IMG/VR virus record: IMGVR_UViG_3300017757_000224 | Coordinates: 1 to 20,159 of that record | Source: a virus | Strand: one strand, 5' to 3' | DNA: 20,159 bases | In this document: positions 7,724-14,869 of the stretch, piece after piece | Layout of the letters: each line of letters begins with the position of its first letter | How positions within the stretch are numbered: position 1 is the stretch's first letter | Notes under the pieces: model-generated | What the model was told of the DNA's origin: nothing | The model's input: only the letters and a program-made list of their open reading frames with translations | Databases searched by the model: none | Made by a program: the position numbers and the translations under genes

Positions 7724-8350
7724 TTATATTATTTGATCTATAACTCCAATTTCTAATAATTCTTCTGATGTTAAAAACATATCATTTCTCATTTTATCTT
7801 TCCACCATCCAGCATCTTTTTTTGTTTTTTCAGCTAACATACCATAAATAACTTTTTCTAAACTTTTTACATTATCTAGATATGCTGTTATATCACTCAT
7901 CTTACCTCCTAGAAAGCTTGATGATTGATGAAACATTACTGTTGATCGTTTACTCATCATTCTTGTTCCAGTACCACATACTAAAATTATGGCCGCGGCC
8001 GAAAATGCTCTACCTCTACAAATTGTATTAACTTTAACATCTAATGATTCTAAATAATCTATTATGCCAAACATTTCATAAATGTCTCCGCCTGGTGAAT
8101 TTATCATTAAATTGATTGGAGCTGATTTATCTCGTCTATGTTGTAATAAACTTCTCATACGTATAATAAAATCTGTTAACGTATGATCTCCAATTTCATC
8201 GCTTAAAAATATAACTGAATCTTCATAATCCAATTGTGTTCCTATTTGATTATGTAATGATTCGTAATCGCCAATTGGCTTTTTTATTTGATCTTCAATA
8301 ACCTTTTCTACTTGCTGTGCCTGTACAGGCTTTTCTTCATATATACTCAT
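7724..8350 (-). CDS. clpP: ClpP serine protease (S14), catalytic triad intact
   Basis: 208 residues, the full length of bacterial ClpP. The triad is Ser117 (GRAFSAAAIIL), His141 (VMFHQSSS) and Asp190 (RNDMFLTSEE). The spacings of 24 and 49 residues are almost those of E. coli ClpP (25 and 49). The oxyanion segment NSPGGDI (84-90) and the final EIGVIDQI strand are also present. ClpP forms a 14-subunit barrel that degrades proteins fed by a Clp ATPase; the phage enzyme could join host ClpX or redirect it, or act in head maturation. No Clp ATPase gene is in the window. The start has no purine-rich ribosome site, and promoter 8356-8387 ends almost on the ATG, so the mRNA may be leaderless. The N-terminal 25 residues are unlike ClpP and may alter docking. 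Confidence 0.88.
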   Translation of the reverse strand: MSIYEEKPVQAQQVEKVIEDQIKKPIGDYESLHNQIGTQLDYEDSVIFLSDEIGDHTLTDFIIRMRSLLQHRRDKSAPINLMINSPGGDIYEMFGIIDYLESLDVKVNTICRGRAFSAAAIILVCGTGTRMMSKRSTVMFHQSSSFLGGKMSDITAYLDNVKSLEKVIYGMLAEKTKKDAGWWKDKMRNDMFLTSEELLEIGVIDQII

Positions 8351-8355
8351 ATAAC

Positions 8356-8387
8356 TTAATATAATAACTTTTATTCGTAAATCCTAA
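8356..8387 (-). promoter_or_regulatory. Host-type promoter before clpP
   Basis: Coding strand: TTAG at 8387-8384, a 20-base spacer starting GATTTACGA, then TATATTAA at 8363-8356. This matches the other five copies in the window and the Bacteroidota -33/-7 layout. The -7 box ends only 5 nt before the clpP ATG, so the transcript start would fall at or very near the start codon. Confidence 0.6.
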
Positions 8388-8388
8388 T

Positions 8389-8922
8389 CTATTTAACCTT
8401 TTTTAATTGACGCTGTAACTTTCTTAATTGTGTATTACCCGCATTTATATCCTTCTTCCATTTAGCCTTCTTTAATTGACCTCTAACCATGGCCATTTGT
8501 TGTAATATAGCCTGTTCCAATTTACGTTTTTCAATTTTAGATAATTTCTTTTTATCTTTTTTAGTTTCTATTTTTGTTGGTTTTATAGTTCCTTTCAACT
8601 TAACTTGTTCTTTACCTTTATGAAATACATTACCATCTTTATCAACAAACTCTTTCATGAATTGCCAACCTCTTGGACGACCTTTTGAAACATATCCTTT
8701 TCTTATTTCAGGTGGTGGAACTGTTTTACAAACACATCTCCAACATAAAACTGCAGTTGAATCTGCATTAACAGCTGTATAATGGAAACATCTTGGACCG
8801 TTAGCCAATTTAGGCCAAGCCCAATAACTTGTATCTTCAATACTATTTCGACAAATCATTTCATGTTTGCCTTTATTTCTTCTTGTATGAAATTTATGTG
8901 TAACTTTTTTCTTTTTTGCCAT
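8389..8922 (-). CDS. Highly basic Cys-rich protein, possible zinc-ribbon nucleic-acid binder
   Basis: 177 residues, with lysine-rich ends. Candidate metal ligands are C24, C45, H47, C60, C63 and C65 (RCFHY, then VLCWRCVC), which could form one zinc site. A conserved-looking block, GRPRGWQFMKEFVDKDGNVF (81-100) followed by HKGKEQVKLKGT, resembles a small family seen in other phages without a known role. The C-terminal third (KKDKKKLSKIEKRKLEQAI and on to KLQRQLKKVK) is a long basic helix or coiled coil. Together this suggests binding to DNA, RNA or a polymerase, but no activity can be assigned. It lies between the membrane protein gene and the clpP promoter, with no clear ribosome site (TAAAAAATAAAAGTT). 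Confidence 0.65.
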   Translation of the reverse strand: MAKKKKVTHKFHTRRNKGKHEMICRNSIEDTSYWAWPKLANGPRCFHYTAVNADSTAVLCWRCVCKTVPPPEIRKGYVSKGRPRGWQFMKEFVDKDGNVFHKGKEQVKLKGTIKPTKIETKKDKKKLSKIEKRKLEQAILQQMAMVRGQLKKAKWKKDINAGNTQLRKLQRQLKKVK

Positions 8923-8941
8923 AACTTTTATTTTTTAATTA

Positions 8942-10057
8942 TTAAAACCAATAACCACCTCCTCGGCTATTATTTTTTTTCTTTTCGTCATATATATCTT
9001 TATCTGAATCATCTAATCTTTCACCTTCATCATCTAAATCATTTTCTAATTTTATTTGTTTTTCTTGTTCAGGTGTAACTATAATATCATCTTCTTCATC
9101 TAATGAGTCATCATATTCATCAATTCCTTCTTCTAAATTCTCTTTAACTTCTTCTTCAGATATTAATGGTTCTTCTATTACAATCTCTTTATCTGCCCAA
9201 TCACCTAATGGCTCTCTCATATCAGGAACCTCTTTTGGAATACTCAAATCTTCTTTAGGTTTTATTTGAGCAAATGCAAAATTTGCTGCTACTACCATTG
9301 CAATAGCTAATGGATCAAATACAAATATAATTAATAATAAGAACCAATTAACTACTTGTCCCATATCCTTACCAGTTGTTTCTGATAAGTATTTTAATGG
9401 ACCTAATTCTCTTTGCTCTTCATTACCTATTTCCAATTCTAATAATTGAGTATCAAGTGATAGGATAGAATCTTGTACCGCTTCTAACTTTAGATTTATA
9501 TTATCTCTATCTGTAATTGTCAATGACAATTCTGATTGTAATGCCTTTCTAGCAGATGTTGAAGATGTTGTTATTACTTGTCCTGCGTCTTCTGAATAAT
9601 AAGATACTTGAGTTGGATTAGATAATGATGTTCTTAAGTCAGAAATTGTTTTATTCAATTGAGTTTTTTCTAATGTTAAATCAGTTTTGTTTTCTTCAAA
9701 CCTAATTTGTTTAGTTTCTAGTACTGCAAGTGATTTATCTAAAAATTCTGATTTGGTTGCTGTTTCTTGATAGGCCCCAGATAAAAATCCATATATACCA
9801 CCTGATGTAATTAGTATTAATACAAATACCGCAATTGAAAGGTATGCCCTTAACCATTTATTAATCGTATCCCAATATTGATATAGTAATGATGCGCAGA
9901 CAAGTTTAGCAAACTCTAATGAGCCTGCCATTATTATAACTTGTGTACTAGCACCAGCAAATAGTTTACTCAATCCAAATACTGAATAAAATGCTGCGGA
10001 GCCTGAAACAGCCAACGCAGCTAGTCCTATTAAAAATGGAAATAATCTTGCCTTCAT
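8942..10057 (-). CDS. Four-helix membrane protein with coiled-coil loop and acidic tail
   Basis: 371 residues. Three transmembrane helices lie at about 5-27, 39-60 and 68-92, and a fourth at about 238-264. A coiled coil of about 140 residues (100-235) separates the third from the fourth. The fourth helix carries an FDPLA motif (VFDPLAIAMVVAANFAFA) seen in a widespread set of phage and prophage membrane proteins of unknown role. The tail (about 280-355) is strongly acidic (EEEVKENLEEGIDEYDD) and ends KKKNNSRGGGYWF. With an even helix number, both ends would be on the same side, probably cytoplasmic, putting the coiled coil in the periplasm or the cytoplasm depending on the unproven orientation. 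The start shares TAATG with the preceding small gene. Envelope modification or superinfection exclusion are possible roles. Confidence 0.72.
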   Translation of the reverse strand: MKARLFPFLIGLAALAVSGSAAFYSVFGLSKLFAGASTQVIIMAGSLEFAKLVCASLLYQYWDTINKWLRAYLSIAVFVLILITSGGIYGFLSGAYQETATKSEFLDKSLAVLETKQIRFEENKTDLTLEKTQLNKTISDLRTSLSNPTQVSYYSEDAGQVITTSSTSARKALQSELSLTITDRDNINLKLEAVQDSILSLDTQLLELEIGNEEQRELGPLKYLSETTGKDMGQVVNWFLLLIIFVFDPLAIAMVVAANFAFAQIKPKEDLSIPKEVPDMREPLGDWADKEIVIEEPLISEEEVKENLEEGIDEYDDSLDEEDDIIVTPEQEKQIKLENDLDDEGERLDDSDKDIYDEKKKNNSRGGGYWF

Positions 10058-10230
10058 TAACTAGCCGTTACGCGATCTGTAATAACCTGTAATTTTTGTC
10101 TTATGATACGGAATCTATTCCTGGCTTCATTAGGATCAATTGATTGTCCTTTTGATACAGCTCCATCGATAATCATTACCATGTTATCAATTTCATCTAA
10201 CCATTTTAATACATTTTCTCTATCTTTCAT
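10057..10230 (-). CDS. Small helical protein (57 residues), unknown function
   Basis: ATG at 10228-10230, TAA at 10057-10059. The protein begins MKDRENVLKWLDEIDNMVM and ends VITDRVTAS. It is all-helical in pattern, charged, soluble and without cysteines. I accept it because it exactly fills the gap between two genes: its start overlaps the UV endonuclease stop (ATGA) and its stop overlaps the next start (TAATG). It also has a ribosome site (AAAAGGG). No family is recognised. An ATATTTAT box lies at 10257-10264, but inside the preceding gene. Confidence 0.7.
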   Translation of the reverse strand: MKDRENVLKWLDEIDNMVMIIDGAVSKGQSIDPNEARNRFRIIRQKLQVITDRVTAS

Positions 10231-11213
10231 AGTAAAACCCTTTTATTATTATATTGATAAATATTGCGATACTCTAAAAGTGCTAATTCTTTTGCCTTAG
10301 CTTCTATTACAATATCTAAATCAAGACCATATGTATTAATCTCATTTCGAATATAATCTGAATGAGCTTGTTTTCTAATTTTAGGATCTTGATATTCTTT
10401 TGCTCTACTTTCTGAATAATGACAACATTGTCTAACATTATCTGGCCAAGTAGATCGAGCCAATTCTAATGCTTGTTTTTCTGATAATTCATCTGGATGA
10501 AATGTATGATGGTGGTAATCAAATGTAATTGGAATACCTATCTCTTTATAAAAGTAATCATATAACATTCGAGTTGACCACATACTTGGCTTATCATCAT
10601 TTTCTAATACCAATCTAGACTTAAGTCTATCTGATAATCTATGCCAAGTTTTAATCCATCGTTTAGCAGTCGCGGCATGATCTCCATATGCACCTCCGAC
10701 ATGAATATTAATTTTATTTTCAAATGAAGGCTCATACCCCATGATATCAAACATCTCAGAATGTCGCTCTAATCCAATAATAGATTTTTCTACTACTGGT
10801 TGAGTAGGAGATCCTAATACATGATATGGGCCTGGATGAGTTGTCAATCTTATACCATGTTTACGAGCGTAATTACCAGCTGCTAATAAATGTTTTGATA
10901 TTTCTTTTATTTGAGGTAATTGATTAAGTTCATAATGATCATGCCATGGAAATAATTCAGAACCTACACGAAATAATTTAATTTTATGTTCATTATTCCA
11001 TTTCAGGTAATGTAATAAATCAGTAGCATTTAATAATGCTCTTTCTCCTATCAATTGATAATTATCAGGATACCAAGTTGCTTTTCTTGCTGTTCTAGAT
11101 GTAGTTACTCTACCTCCTAATTTATTTGGCCGGCCAGTCAATGTCATATTGACACATGCATAGCCTAATCTTACATTTTCATTCATATTATTAATATATA
11201 AAAATTTTTTCAT
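10227..11213 (-). CDS. uvsE: UV-damage DNA endonuclease (UvsE/UvdE family)
   Basis: 328 residues, the normal size. UVDE enzymes are TIM-barrel, metal-dependent endonucleases that nick 5' of cyclobutane dimers, 6-4 photoproducts and some abasic sites, opening a repair route independent of UvrABC. Family motifs appear in order: RLGYACVN (15-22), FRVGSELFPW (81-90), THPGPYHVL (125-133), INIHVGGAYGDH (168-179), LVLENDD (201-207) and FDYHHH (231-236). These carry the His/Glu/Asp metal ligands. The first nine residues before M10 may not be needed, but the ATG at 11213 has AGGA seven bases upstream. The lipoprotein gene is 5 nt upstream and the stop overlaps the next start. With the nearby ligase it could form a short phage repair pathway; a polymerase and a 5' nuclease would have to come from elsewhere. 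Confidence 0.9.
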   Translation of the reverse strand: MKKFLYINNMNENVRLGYACVNMTLTGRPNKLGGRVTTSRTARKATWYPDNYQLIGERALLNATDLLHYLKWNNEHKIKLFRVGSELFPWHDHYELNQLPQIKEISKHLLAAGNYARKHGIRLTTHPGPYHVLGSPTQPVVEKSIIGLERHSEMFDIMGYEPSFENKINIHVGGAYGDHAATAKRWIKTWHRLSDRLKSRLVLENDDKPSMWSTRMLYDYFYKEIGIPITFDYHHHTFHPDELSEKQALELARSTWPDNVRQCCHYSESRAKEYQDPKIRKQAHSDYIRNEINTYGLDLDIVIEAKAKELALLEYRNIYQYNNKRVLL

Positions 11214-11218
11214 AAATC

Positions 11219-11488
11219 CTAGTAATTAGGATAAATACATAATTCATTATCACAAGACGAGCTATTTCTAAAATATGCTTCTGTAACACATACGCCGTTC
11301 ACATATGGTTCAAAATTTACAGCATCCCAATCACAACAGAATTTTTCAACCATACTTACATCTGGTTTAGATCTTTCTGGGATATCTATAATCTCTTGTT
11401 TTTCACATCCTGTTAACACTGTTAACAATGTCAATACTATAACCCAAAAGGCTATGACAATAATACCTGCTATTTTTCTTTTTAACAT
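11219..11488 (-). CDS. Small Cys-rich lipoprotein
   Basis: 89 residues. A basic start (MLKRK), a hydrophobic helix (6-24) and a lipobox LTGC with Cys28 mark it as a signal-peptidase II substrate. The mature part is about 62 residues and has five further cysteines (51, 52, 67, 79, 84), which suggests disulfides in the periplasm or at the cell surface. No domain is recognised. Phage lipoproteins of this size are known to block receptors against superinfection (T5 Llp), and that is a reasonable but untested guess. There is no clear ribosome site. It lies between the ligase (15 nt) and UV endonuclease (5 nt) genes and is probably co-transcribed with them. Confidence 0.75.
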   Translation of the reverse strand: MLKRKIAGIIVIAFWVIVLTLLTVLTGCEKQEIIDIPERSKPDVSMVEKFCCDWDAVNFEPYVNGVCVTEAYFRNSSSCDNELCIYPNY

Positions 11489-11503
11489 ATAACTAATTTT
11501 AAA

Positions 11504-12796
11504 TTAAACATTTCTTCCATTTTCATAAACATGTTTTACGGTTGGAAATCGTAAACTAATACCACCTTCTTTGTTTTTAGTTTCTTCAAAATATTGAACC
11601 GTAATCATTTTACCAATTAATGCATTAGGATCTTTTTGGTATCTTATTCTTTGTTCTTGATTCCAACCTGAACCTACTGCTACTCTATAACCTTTATGCT
11701 CTATCCATGCTTGAGCTAACATTGGCATTACAACTTCTTTTCCTTCTCTGATTACTCTATGTTCATCAAAGTCTACATCTAATACTTTATATTCTGCATC
11801 AAAGAACTTTTTACATTTTAATAAGTTTTTAGATCTTTTGCCTTCATAACCAGCATTCTTTCTTAACATAACTCCTTCATGACCATTAACATCAGCATCA
11901 GTAATCATATCTGATAATTCTTGTTCATTGCTAATAAATGACTGATCTAATATTTCTATTGTTTCAAAATAATCACGATCTGGAATTTCATCTAACAAAT
12001 CTCCTAATCTAGAGTAAAGATCTTTCTCTCCTTTTTTAGAATCAAATTCTTCGAGAGTTAAATAATCAAATACAATATATTTAGGATTTTCAATCATATG
12101 ATCTTTTCTTTTGATTTGTTTCATAATACCTTGAAAGTCTTCATTACCATTTTCATCCATTAAACAAATCTCTCCATCAAGAACAAAATCACCATTCATT
12201 TGATCGACATCATCTAATACCTTTCCTAAGGTTGTAAACTCATTACCTTGTCTTGAATAAGCATTTACCTTGTCTCCTTCTTTTCTAATGATACATCTTA
12301 CACCATCTAATTTTCTAGATGCCAACCATTCTTCTGTTTCAAAGTCACAAAATTTAGATTCATATTTGGTTGCTAATGCAACATCAAAAGTTGGAATAAG
12401 ATTTGGAATAACTTTATTGATAACAGATGCAGAAGCTCTTATCTCCATATTTCTATCTATAATACTAAAAATTAAATCTTTATAATCTAAATATTGAGCA
12501 ATAAATCCATTTAGCATTGCAATAGCATCATGTCCCGTATATACCCTATCATTAAGGTCGTTTAACAAATGAAATATATCATCATGAATCAAATTCATAT
12601 CACATAAGTCCGAACGTTTCTTACATGTTTTACTTGTTACATAATATTTCTTATACGGATCAAATGTATAAACTAATGCACTTTTAATGAATGGATTCTT
12701 TCCATAGGCATTAATAATAGATTTTTTAACAATTAGAGAACTGTTATCTTTCATTTCATCTACAAATGCTTGGAGTACTTTTAGGTTTTCTTTCAT
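11504..12796 (-). CDS. lig: ATP-dependent DNA ligase
   Basis: 430 residues (T4 gp30 has 488). Nucleotidyltransferase motif I is SRKLDGVR, with the AMP-accepting Lys162. DFVLDGEICLMDENG, KYIVFDYLT, HEGVMLRKNAGYEGKRS and LLKCKKFFDAEYKVLDV follow in the order of motifs III, IIIa, IV and V. The C-terminal part (from about 345) fits the OB-fold, and the N-terminal 140 residues are helical as in T4-type ligases. It seals nicks in replication and repair. Promoter 12823-12854 gives a leader of only about 20 nt, and the ATG follows AAAAG directly without a typical ribosome site. The transcript probably continues through the lipoprotein and UV endonuclease genes. Confidence 0.9.
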   Translation of the reverse strand: MKENLKVLQAFVDEMKDNSSLIVKKSIINAYGKNPFIKSALVYTFDPYKKYYVTSKTCKKRSDLCDMNLIHDDIFHLLNDLNDRVYTGHDAIAMLNGFIAQYLDYKDLIFSIIDRNMEIRASASVINKVIPNLIPTFDVALATKYESKFCDFETEEWLASRKLDGVRCIIRKEGDKVNAYSRQGNEFTTLGKVLDDVDQMNGDFVLDGEICLMDENGNEDFQGIMKQIKRKDHMIENPKYIVFDYLTLEEFDSKKGEKDLYSRLGDLLDEIPDRDYFETIEILDQSFISNEQELSDMITDADVNGHEGVMLRKNAGYEGKRSKNLLKCKKFFDAEYKVLDVDFDEHRVIREGKEVVMPMLAQAWIEHKGYRVAVGSGWNQEQRIRYQKDPNALIGKMITVQYFEETKNKEGGISLRFPTVKHVYENGRNV

Positions 12797-12822
12797 CTTT
12801 TATATTATTAATTCTTATAATA

Positions 12823-12854
12823 TAAAGATAAGGAAAAAATCTCGTAATACCAAA
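12823..12854 (-). promoter_or_regulatory. Host-type promoter before the DNA ligase
   Basis: Coding strand: TTTG at 12854-12851, a 20-base spacer with TTACGAGA, then TATCTTTA at 12830-12823. This is the copy closest to the Bacteroidota consensus (TTTG and TAnnTTTG). A dyad CTTAT/ATAAG (12814-12832) spans the -7 box, and a second one, CCAAA-tct-TTTGG (12850-12862), covers the -33 box. The sequence from -33 to the start codon is nearly repeated at 18945-19002. The rest of the 204-nt gap (12863-13000) is A/T-rich, with no start codon on the coding strand. Confidence 0.65.
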
Positions 12855-13000
12855 TCTTTTGGCAGCTTTTTTCCAAATATTTAATATAAAATTAATATTA
12901 GATTAATATGATTGATATGAAATTATGTTATTTATTAATATGAAAAGGCAAGTAGATATAACAACTTTTGTTTATATTATAATGATGATATCAATATTTC

Positions 13001-13195
13001 TTATTGCTCTATAATTTGAGCATCTGGAATAGTTTCACAACAATATAATACACCACCTTTACGTAATAACGTATCACATCTAGTCCATTCTTTCATTAAA
13101 TTTGTATTGAAATTCTGATTGAGTTCTTCTACTCGAAACTTTCGTTTAACATTATATAATCTATTGTTATAATTAATTAATTCTAATTGATACAC
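13001..13195 (-). CDS. Small protein, GTG start, unknown function
   Basis: 64 residues. The start is GTG at 13193-13195, since an in-frame TAA lies a few codons upstream and no ATG is available before residue 34. The N-terminal part is polar (YNNRLYNVKRKFRVEELNQN) and the end is RKGGVLYCCETIPDAQIIEQ with adjacent cysteines. There is no membrane segment or recognised family. No good ribosome site is visible. It lies 23 nt after the Hsp20 stop and is probably read on the same transcript. It ends before a 204-nt A/T-rich gap with no clear terminator. Confidence 0.55.
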   Translation of the reverse strand: MYQLELINYNNRLYNVKRKFRVEELNQNFNTNLMKEWTRCDTLLRKGGVLYCCETIPDAQIIEQ

Positions 13196-13218
13196 TGCGA
13201 GTTGGTTTTGTTAAATAT

Positions 13219-13632
13219 TTACTTTATTGTAACTGTTTTTGGTTTATTGTCTTCTGTAAGAGGAGCAAACAAATGTAATAAACCGTTCTCTAATTTAGCA
13301 TTCAATTTGACTAAATCAAATCTTCTACTAATTCTCCAGCCTAAATTAAATGACCTTTTTGCAATATTTCTATGTACATAAGTCTCATCATTTTTAGACT
13401 TGTCTTTACTGTATTCTACTTTTAAGATATCTCCTTCTACTGTTATTTCGATATCTTTTTTTGTTAAACCAACACATGCAATATCAATATTAAGGCCGTC
13501 ATTAGCCTCATATATATCTACTGGATGATTAATTTTTGTTTGATGTGCCGGACGAAACTCTGTGTCCGAATTGAAAAAATCCTTTATCAGGATGTCGAAT
13601 GGCGATAAGCCAAATGGTGTTAAATTTCCCAT
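13219..13632 (-). CDS. hsp20: Small heat-shock protein (Hsp20/alpha-crystallin)
   Basis: 137 residues. The alpha-crystallin domain runs from about 38 to 125: VDIYEANDGLNIDIACVGLT, KKDIEITVEGDILKVEY, a variable loop, then RSFNLGWRISRRFD and KLENGLLHLFAP, the usual closing block. The C-terminal VTI fits the I/V-x-I anchor that drives oligomer assembly. Hsp20 proteins hold unfolding proteins in an ATP-independent way. It has one of the best ribosome sites in the window (TTAAGGAGATTTATT) and an ATATTTAT box 88 nt upstream. T4-like cyanophages also carry Hsp20 genes. Here it may assist virion assembly along with the GroES-like protein. Confidence 0.9.
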   Translation of the reverse strand: MGNLTPFGLSPFDILIKDFFNSDTEFRPAHQTKINHPVDIYEANDGLNIDIACVGLTKKDIEITVEGDILKVEYSKDKSKNDETYVHRNIAKRSFNLGWRISRRFDLVKLNAKLENGLLHLFAPLTEDNKPKTVTIK

Positions 13633-13719
13633 AATAAATCTCCTTAAATAATTTAAATTTTGTTAAACATTAGTTTTAACTATAACCGACCAACCCGCAG
13701 TGAAGATCAATTATTTAAT

Positions 13720-13727
13720 ATAAATAT
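13720..13727 (-). promoter_or_regulatory. Candidate late promoter box ATATTTAT
   Basis: The coding strand reads CATATTTATATTAAAT, 88-95 nt upstream of the Hsp20 start, just after the stop of the preceding gene. There is no matching -33 element. If used, it would give Hsp20 a leader of about 80 nt. The 96-nt gap also holds a patch unusually rich in G and C (13689-13706) with no clear function. Confidence 0.35.
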
Positions 13728-13728
13728 G

Positions 13729-14151
13729 TTAATTACTACTTATTGGCGCACCACGTGTAATAATCTTATATGCTTTAAAATATCTGTACATGTCAAATAT
13801 AGATTTTTTTGTAGATGATGGCCATAATAAAAGTCCATCATTAAACATTTTATTTGCAAATTTTCTAATAGCCTTAAGACTATTTGAATTTAAATAAACT
13901 TCAGTTTTTGTCAAAGTTACATTTAATCTTGTATTACCAACTTCAAAATCAGAAGATCGTACTATTTGCTTTGTAGGCATAGGTGATGTCATTTCATCAT
14001 ATTTAGTATCTAATTTTGCAATTTGTTTTAAAACAGAAGCCTCTAGTCCTATCTGAGTTGCATCAAATAAAAATTCAATTTTTTCATGATCATCTAATGC
14101 TACAAATAAATCAAAATCATCTTCTAATATTTCAAGTTCTTGTAAATTCAT
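13729..14151 (-). CDS. Unknown protein, 140 residues
   Basis: The N-terminal 45 residues are acidic and helical (LEILEDDFDLFVALDDHEKI). A middle SSDFEVGNTRLNVTLTKTEVYL looks like a beta hairpin, and the end is basic and aromatic (KSIFDMYRYFKAYKIITRG). No membrane segment, cysteines or recognised domain. It is coupled by TAATG to the gene upstream, with TTAGGAT as a possible ribosome site. The acidic-then-basic layout is compatible with a small regulator or nucleic-acid-binding protein, but nothing in the sequence proves it. Confidence 0.6.
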   Translation of the reverse strand: MNLQELEILEDDFDLFVALDDHEKIEFLFDATQIGLEASVLKQIAKLDTKYDEMTSPMPTKQIVRSSDFEVGNTRLNVTLTKTEVYLNSNSLKAIRKFANKMFNDGLLLWPSSTKKSIFDMYRYFKAYKIITRGAPISSN

Positions 14152-14342
14152 TATCCTAATAATAAGTTTTTGGAATTATGTTTAATTTCTCGTACATGAA
14201 ATAAGTTATGAAATTGTGCCAATGTCATTTGTTTACGACCTGCAAAATAAGCTTCCGCTTCATGTTTAGTTGCAACTTCGACTACACTAATTTGTGTACT
14301 TGATTCATTAGTTCCTTGTGTATACATTCCAAATTTTGCCAT
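14151..14342 (-). CDS. Unknown small protein, 63 residues
   Basis: The protein starts MAKFGMYTQGTNESSTQISV. The middle EVATKHEAEAYFAGRKQM then TLAQFHNLFHVREI resembles small phage proteins with an 'A..YF...K.L....F...F.V' layout, whose function is unknown. Soluble, with no cysteines. A candidate late box lies at 14357-14364, 15-22 nt upstream, with AGAACAGGT before the ATG. The stop overlaps the next start as TAATG. Confidence 0.55.
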   Translation of the reverse strand: MAKFGMYTQGTNESSTQISVVEVATKHEAEAYFAGRKQMTLAQFHNLFHVREIKHNSKNLLLG

Positions 14343-14356
14343 ACCTGTTCTTTTAT

Positions 14357-14364
14357 ATAAATAT
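14357..14364 (-). promoter_or_regulatory. Candidate late promoter box ATATTTAT
   Basis: The coding strand reads AATATTTATATAAAAG, nearly the same 16 bases as the box before position 5566. It lies 15-22 nt before the ATG at 14342 and begins at the last base of the preceding stop codon. No -33 partner. Confidence 0.4.
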
Positions 14365-14600
14365 TATTCTTTAAAGCCTTTCTTGATAGATGCATTAGAA
14401 ATAAGTTTTGATATCTTATTCCACGTCTCAACTGAATTAAATTGTTCTTCATATAATAAATCAACAACATCAGATGCTAACCCGTTTTCAGCCATAAGGG
14501 CATCAGCTCCATCAACCCATTCGGCAATGGCATTAATACCCTTATCTCTGTACATGTCAATTAATGATTCATTCATTAACCATCTTTTATGAAATCCCAT
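14364..14600 (-). CDS. Unknown helical protein, 78 residues
   Basis: Wholly helical pattern with two blocks: NESLIDMYRDKGINAIAEWV (10-29) and DVVDLLYEEQFNSVETWNKI (44-63), and a basic end (KKGFKE). No cysteine, no membrane helix, no recognised family. It directly follows the 88-residue gene (1 nt gap). The first methionine is preceded by GAGATAAT. M9 is an alternative start that would fit the first helix equally well. Confidence 0.5.
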   Translation of the reverse strand: MGFHKRWLMNESLIDMYRDKGINAIAEWVDGADALMAENGLASDVVDLLYEEQFNSVETWNKISKLISNASIKKGFKE

Positions 14601-14601
14601 A

Positions 14602-14868
14602 TTATCTCATGTAACCTAATTTATATCTTTTATTAACAACTTCTTTAGCAGATTGTAACGTTTTTTGTATTTGATCTAATTCTTGATATGTTACATCAAA
14701 TGTTTTACCACCTATCATTAATTTGCCTATTACTGGCTTGTTAGGTTGTTTTTCAAATAATTCTTGTGATACATTTTCATTGATTTCAAAATCAATTGAT
14801 CCATAAAGTTTACCGTAACGTTTTACATATTTTTGGTCGTAAGCCCAAGTTTGATTAATTCTTGCCAT
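14602..14868 (-). CDS. Unknown protein, 88 residues
   Basis: The N-terminal half (WAYDQKYVKRYGKLYGSIDFEINE) is rich in tyrosine. The second half (KPVIGKLMIGGKTFDVTYQE, then LDQIQKTLQSAKEVVNKRYKL) suggests a beta hairpin followed by one long helix. It is basic and soluble. No family recognised. It sits 1 nt from the methyltransferase stop and 1 nt from the next gene, so it is part of the same operon. Confidence 0.55.
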   Translation of the reverse strand: MARINQTWAYDQKYVKRYGKLYGSIDFEINENVSQELFEKQPNKPVIGKLMIGGKTFDVTYQELDQIQKTLQSAKEVVNKRYKLGYMR

Positions 14869-14869
14869 T

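Noticed and set aside
7724-8350. ClpP-like gene as the prohead protease
   Set aside because: It is full-length ClpP with standard spacing and lies next to GroES and not beside capsid or portal genes, which are not in the window. Not excluded, but not preferred.
8782-9078. Plus-strand open frame of 98 codons, and similar plus-strand frames at 914, 1709, 1960, 5103, 6179, 12270 and 15534
   Set aside because: They lie opposite well-supported minus-strand genes, start without ribosome sites and have low-complexity products.
12940-13014. Plus-strand 24-codon frame for a hydrophobic peptide (MKRQVDITTFVYIIMM...)
   Set aside because: No ribosome site or promoter, opposite to all other genes, and A/T-rich DNA easily gives Ile/Phe-rich frames. 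It also overlaps the end of the gene at 13001-13195.
13633-13728. Possible tRNA or small RNA in the 96-nt gap with a GC-rich patch
   Set aside because: No cloverleaf, T-loop or terminator could be drawn.
14282-14470. Minus-strand 62-codon frame overlapping two genes
   Set aside because: It shares its bases with the genes at 14151-14342 and 14364-14600, which fit the tight gene packing better.
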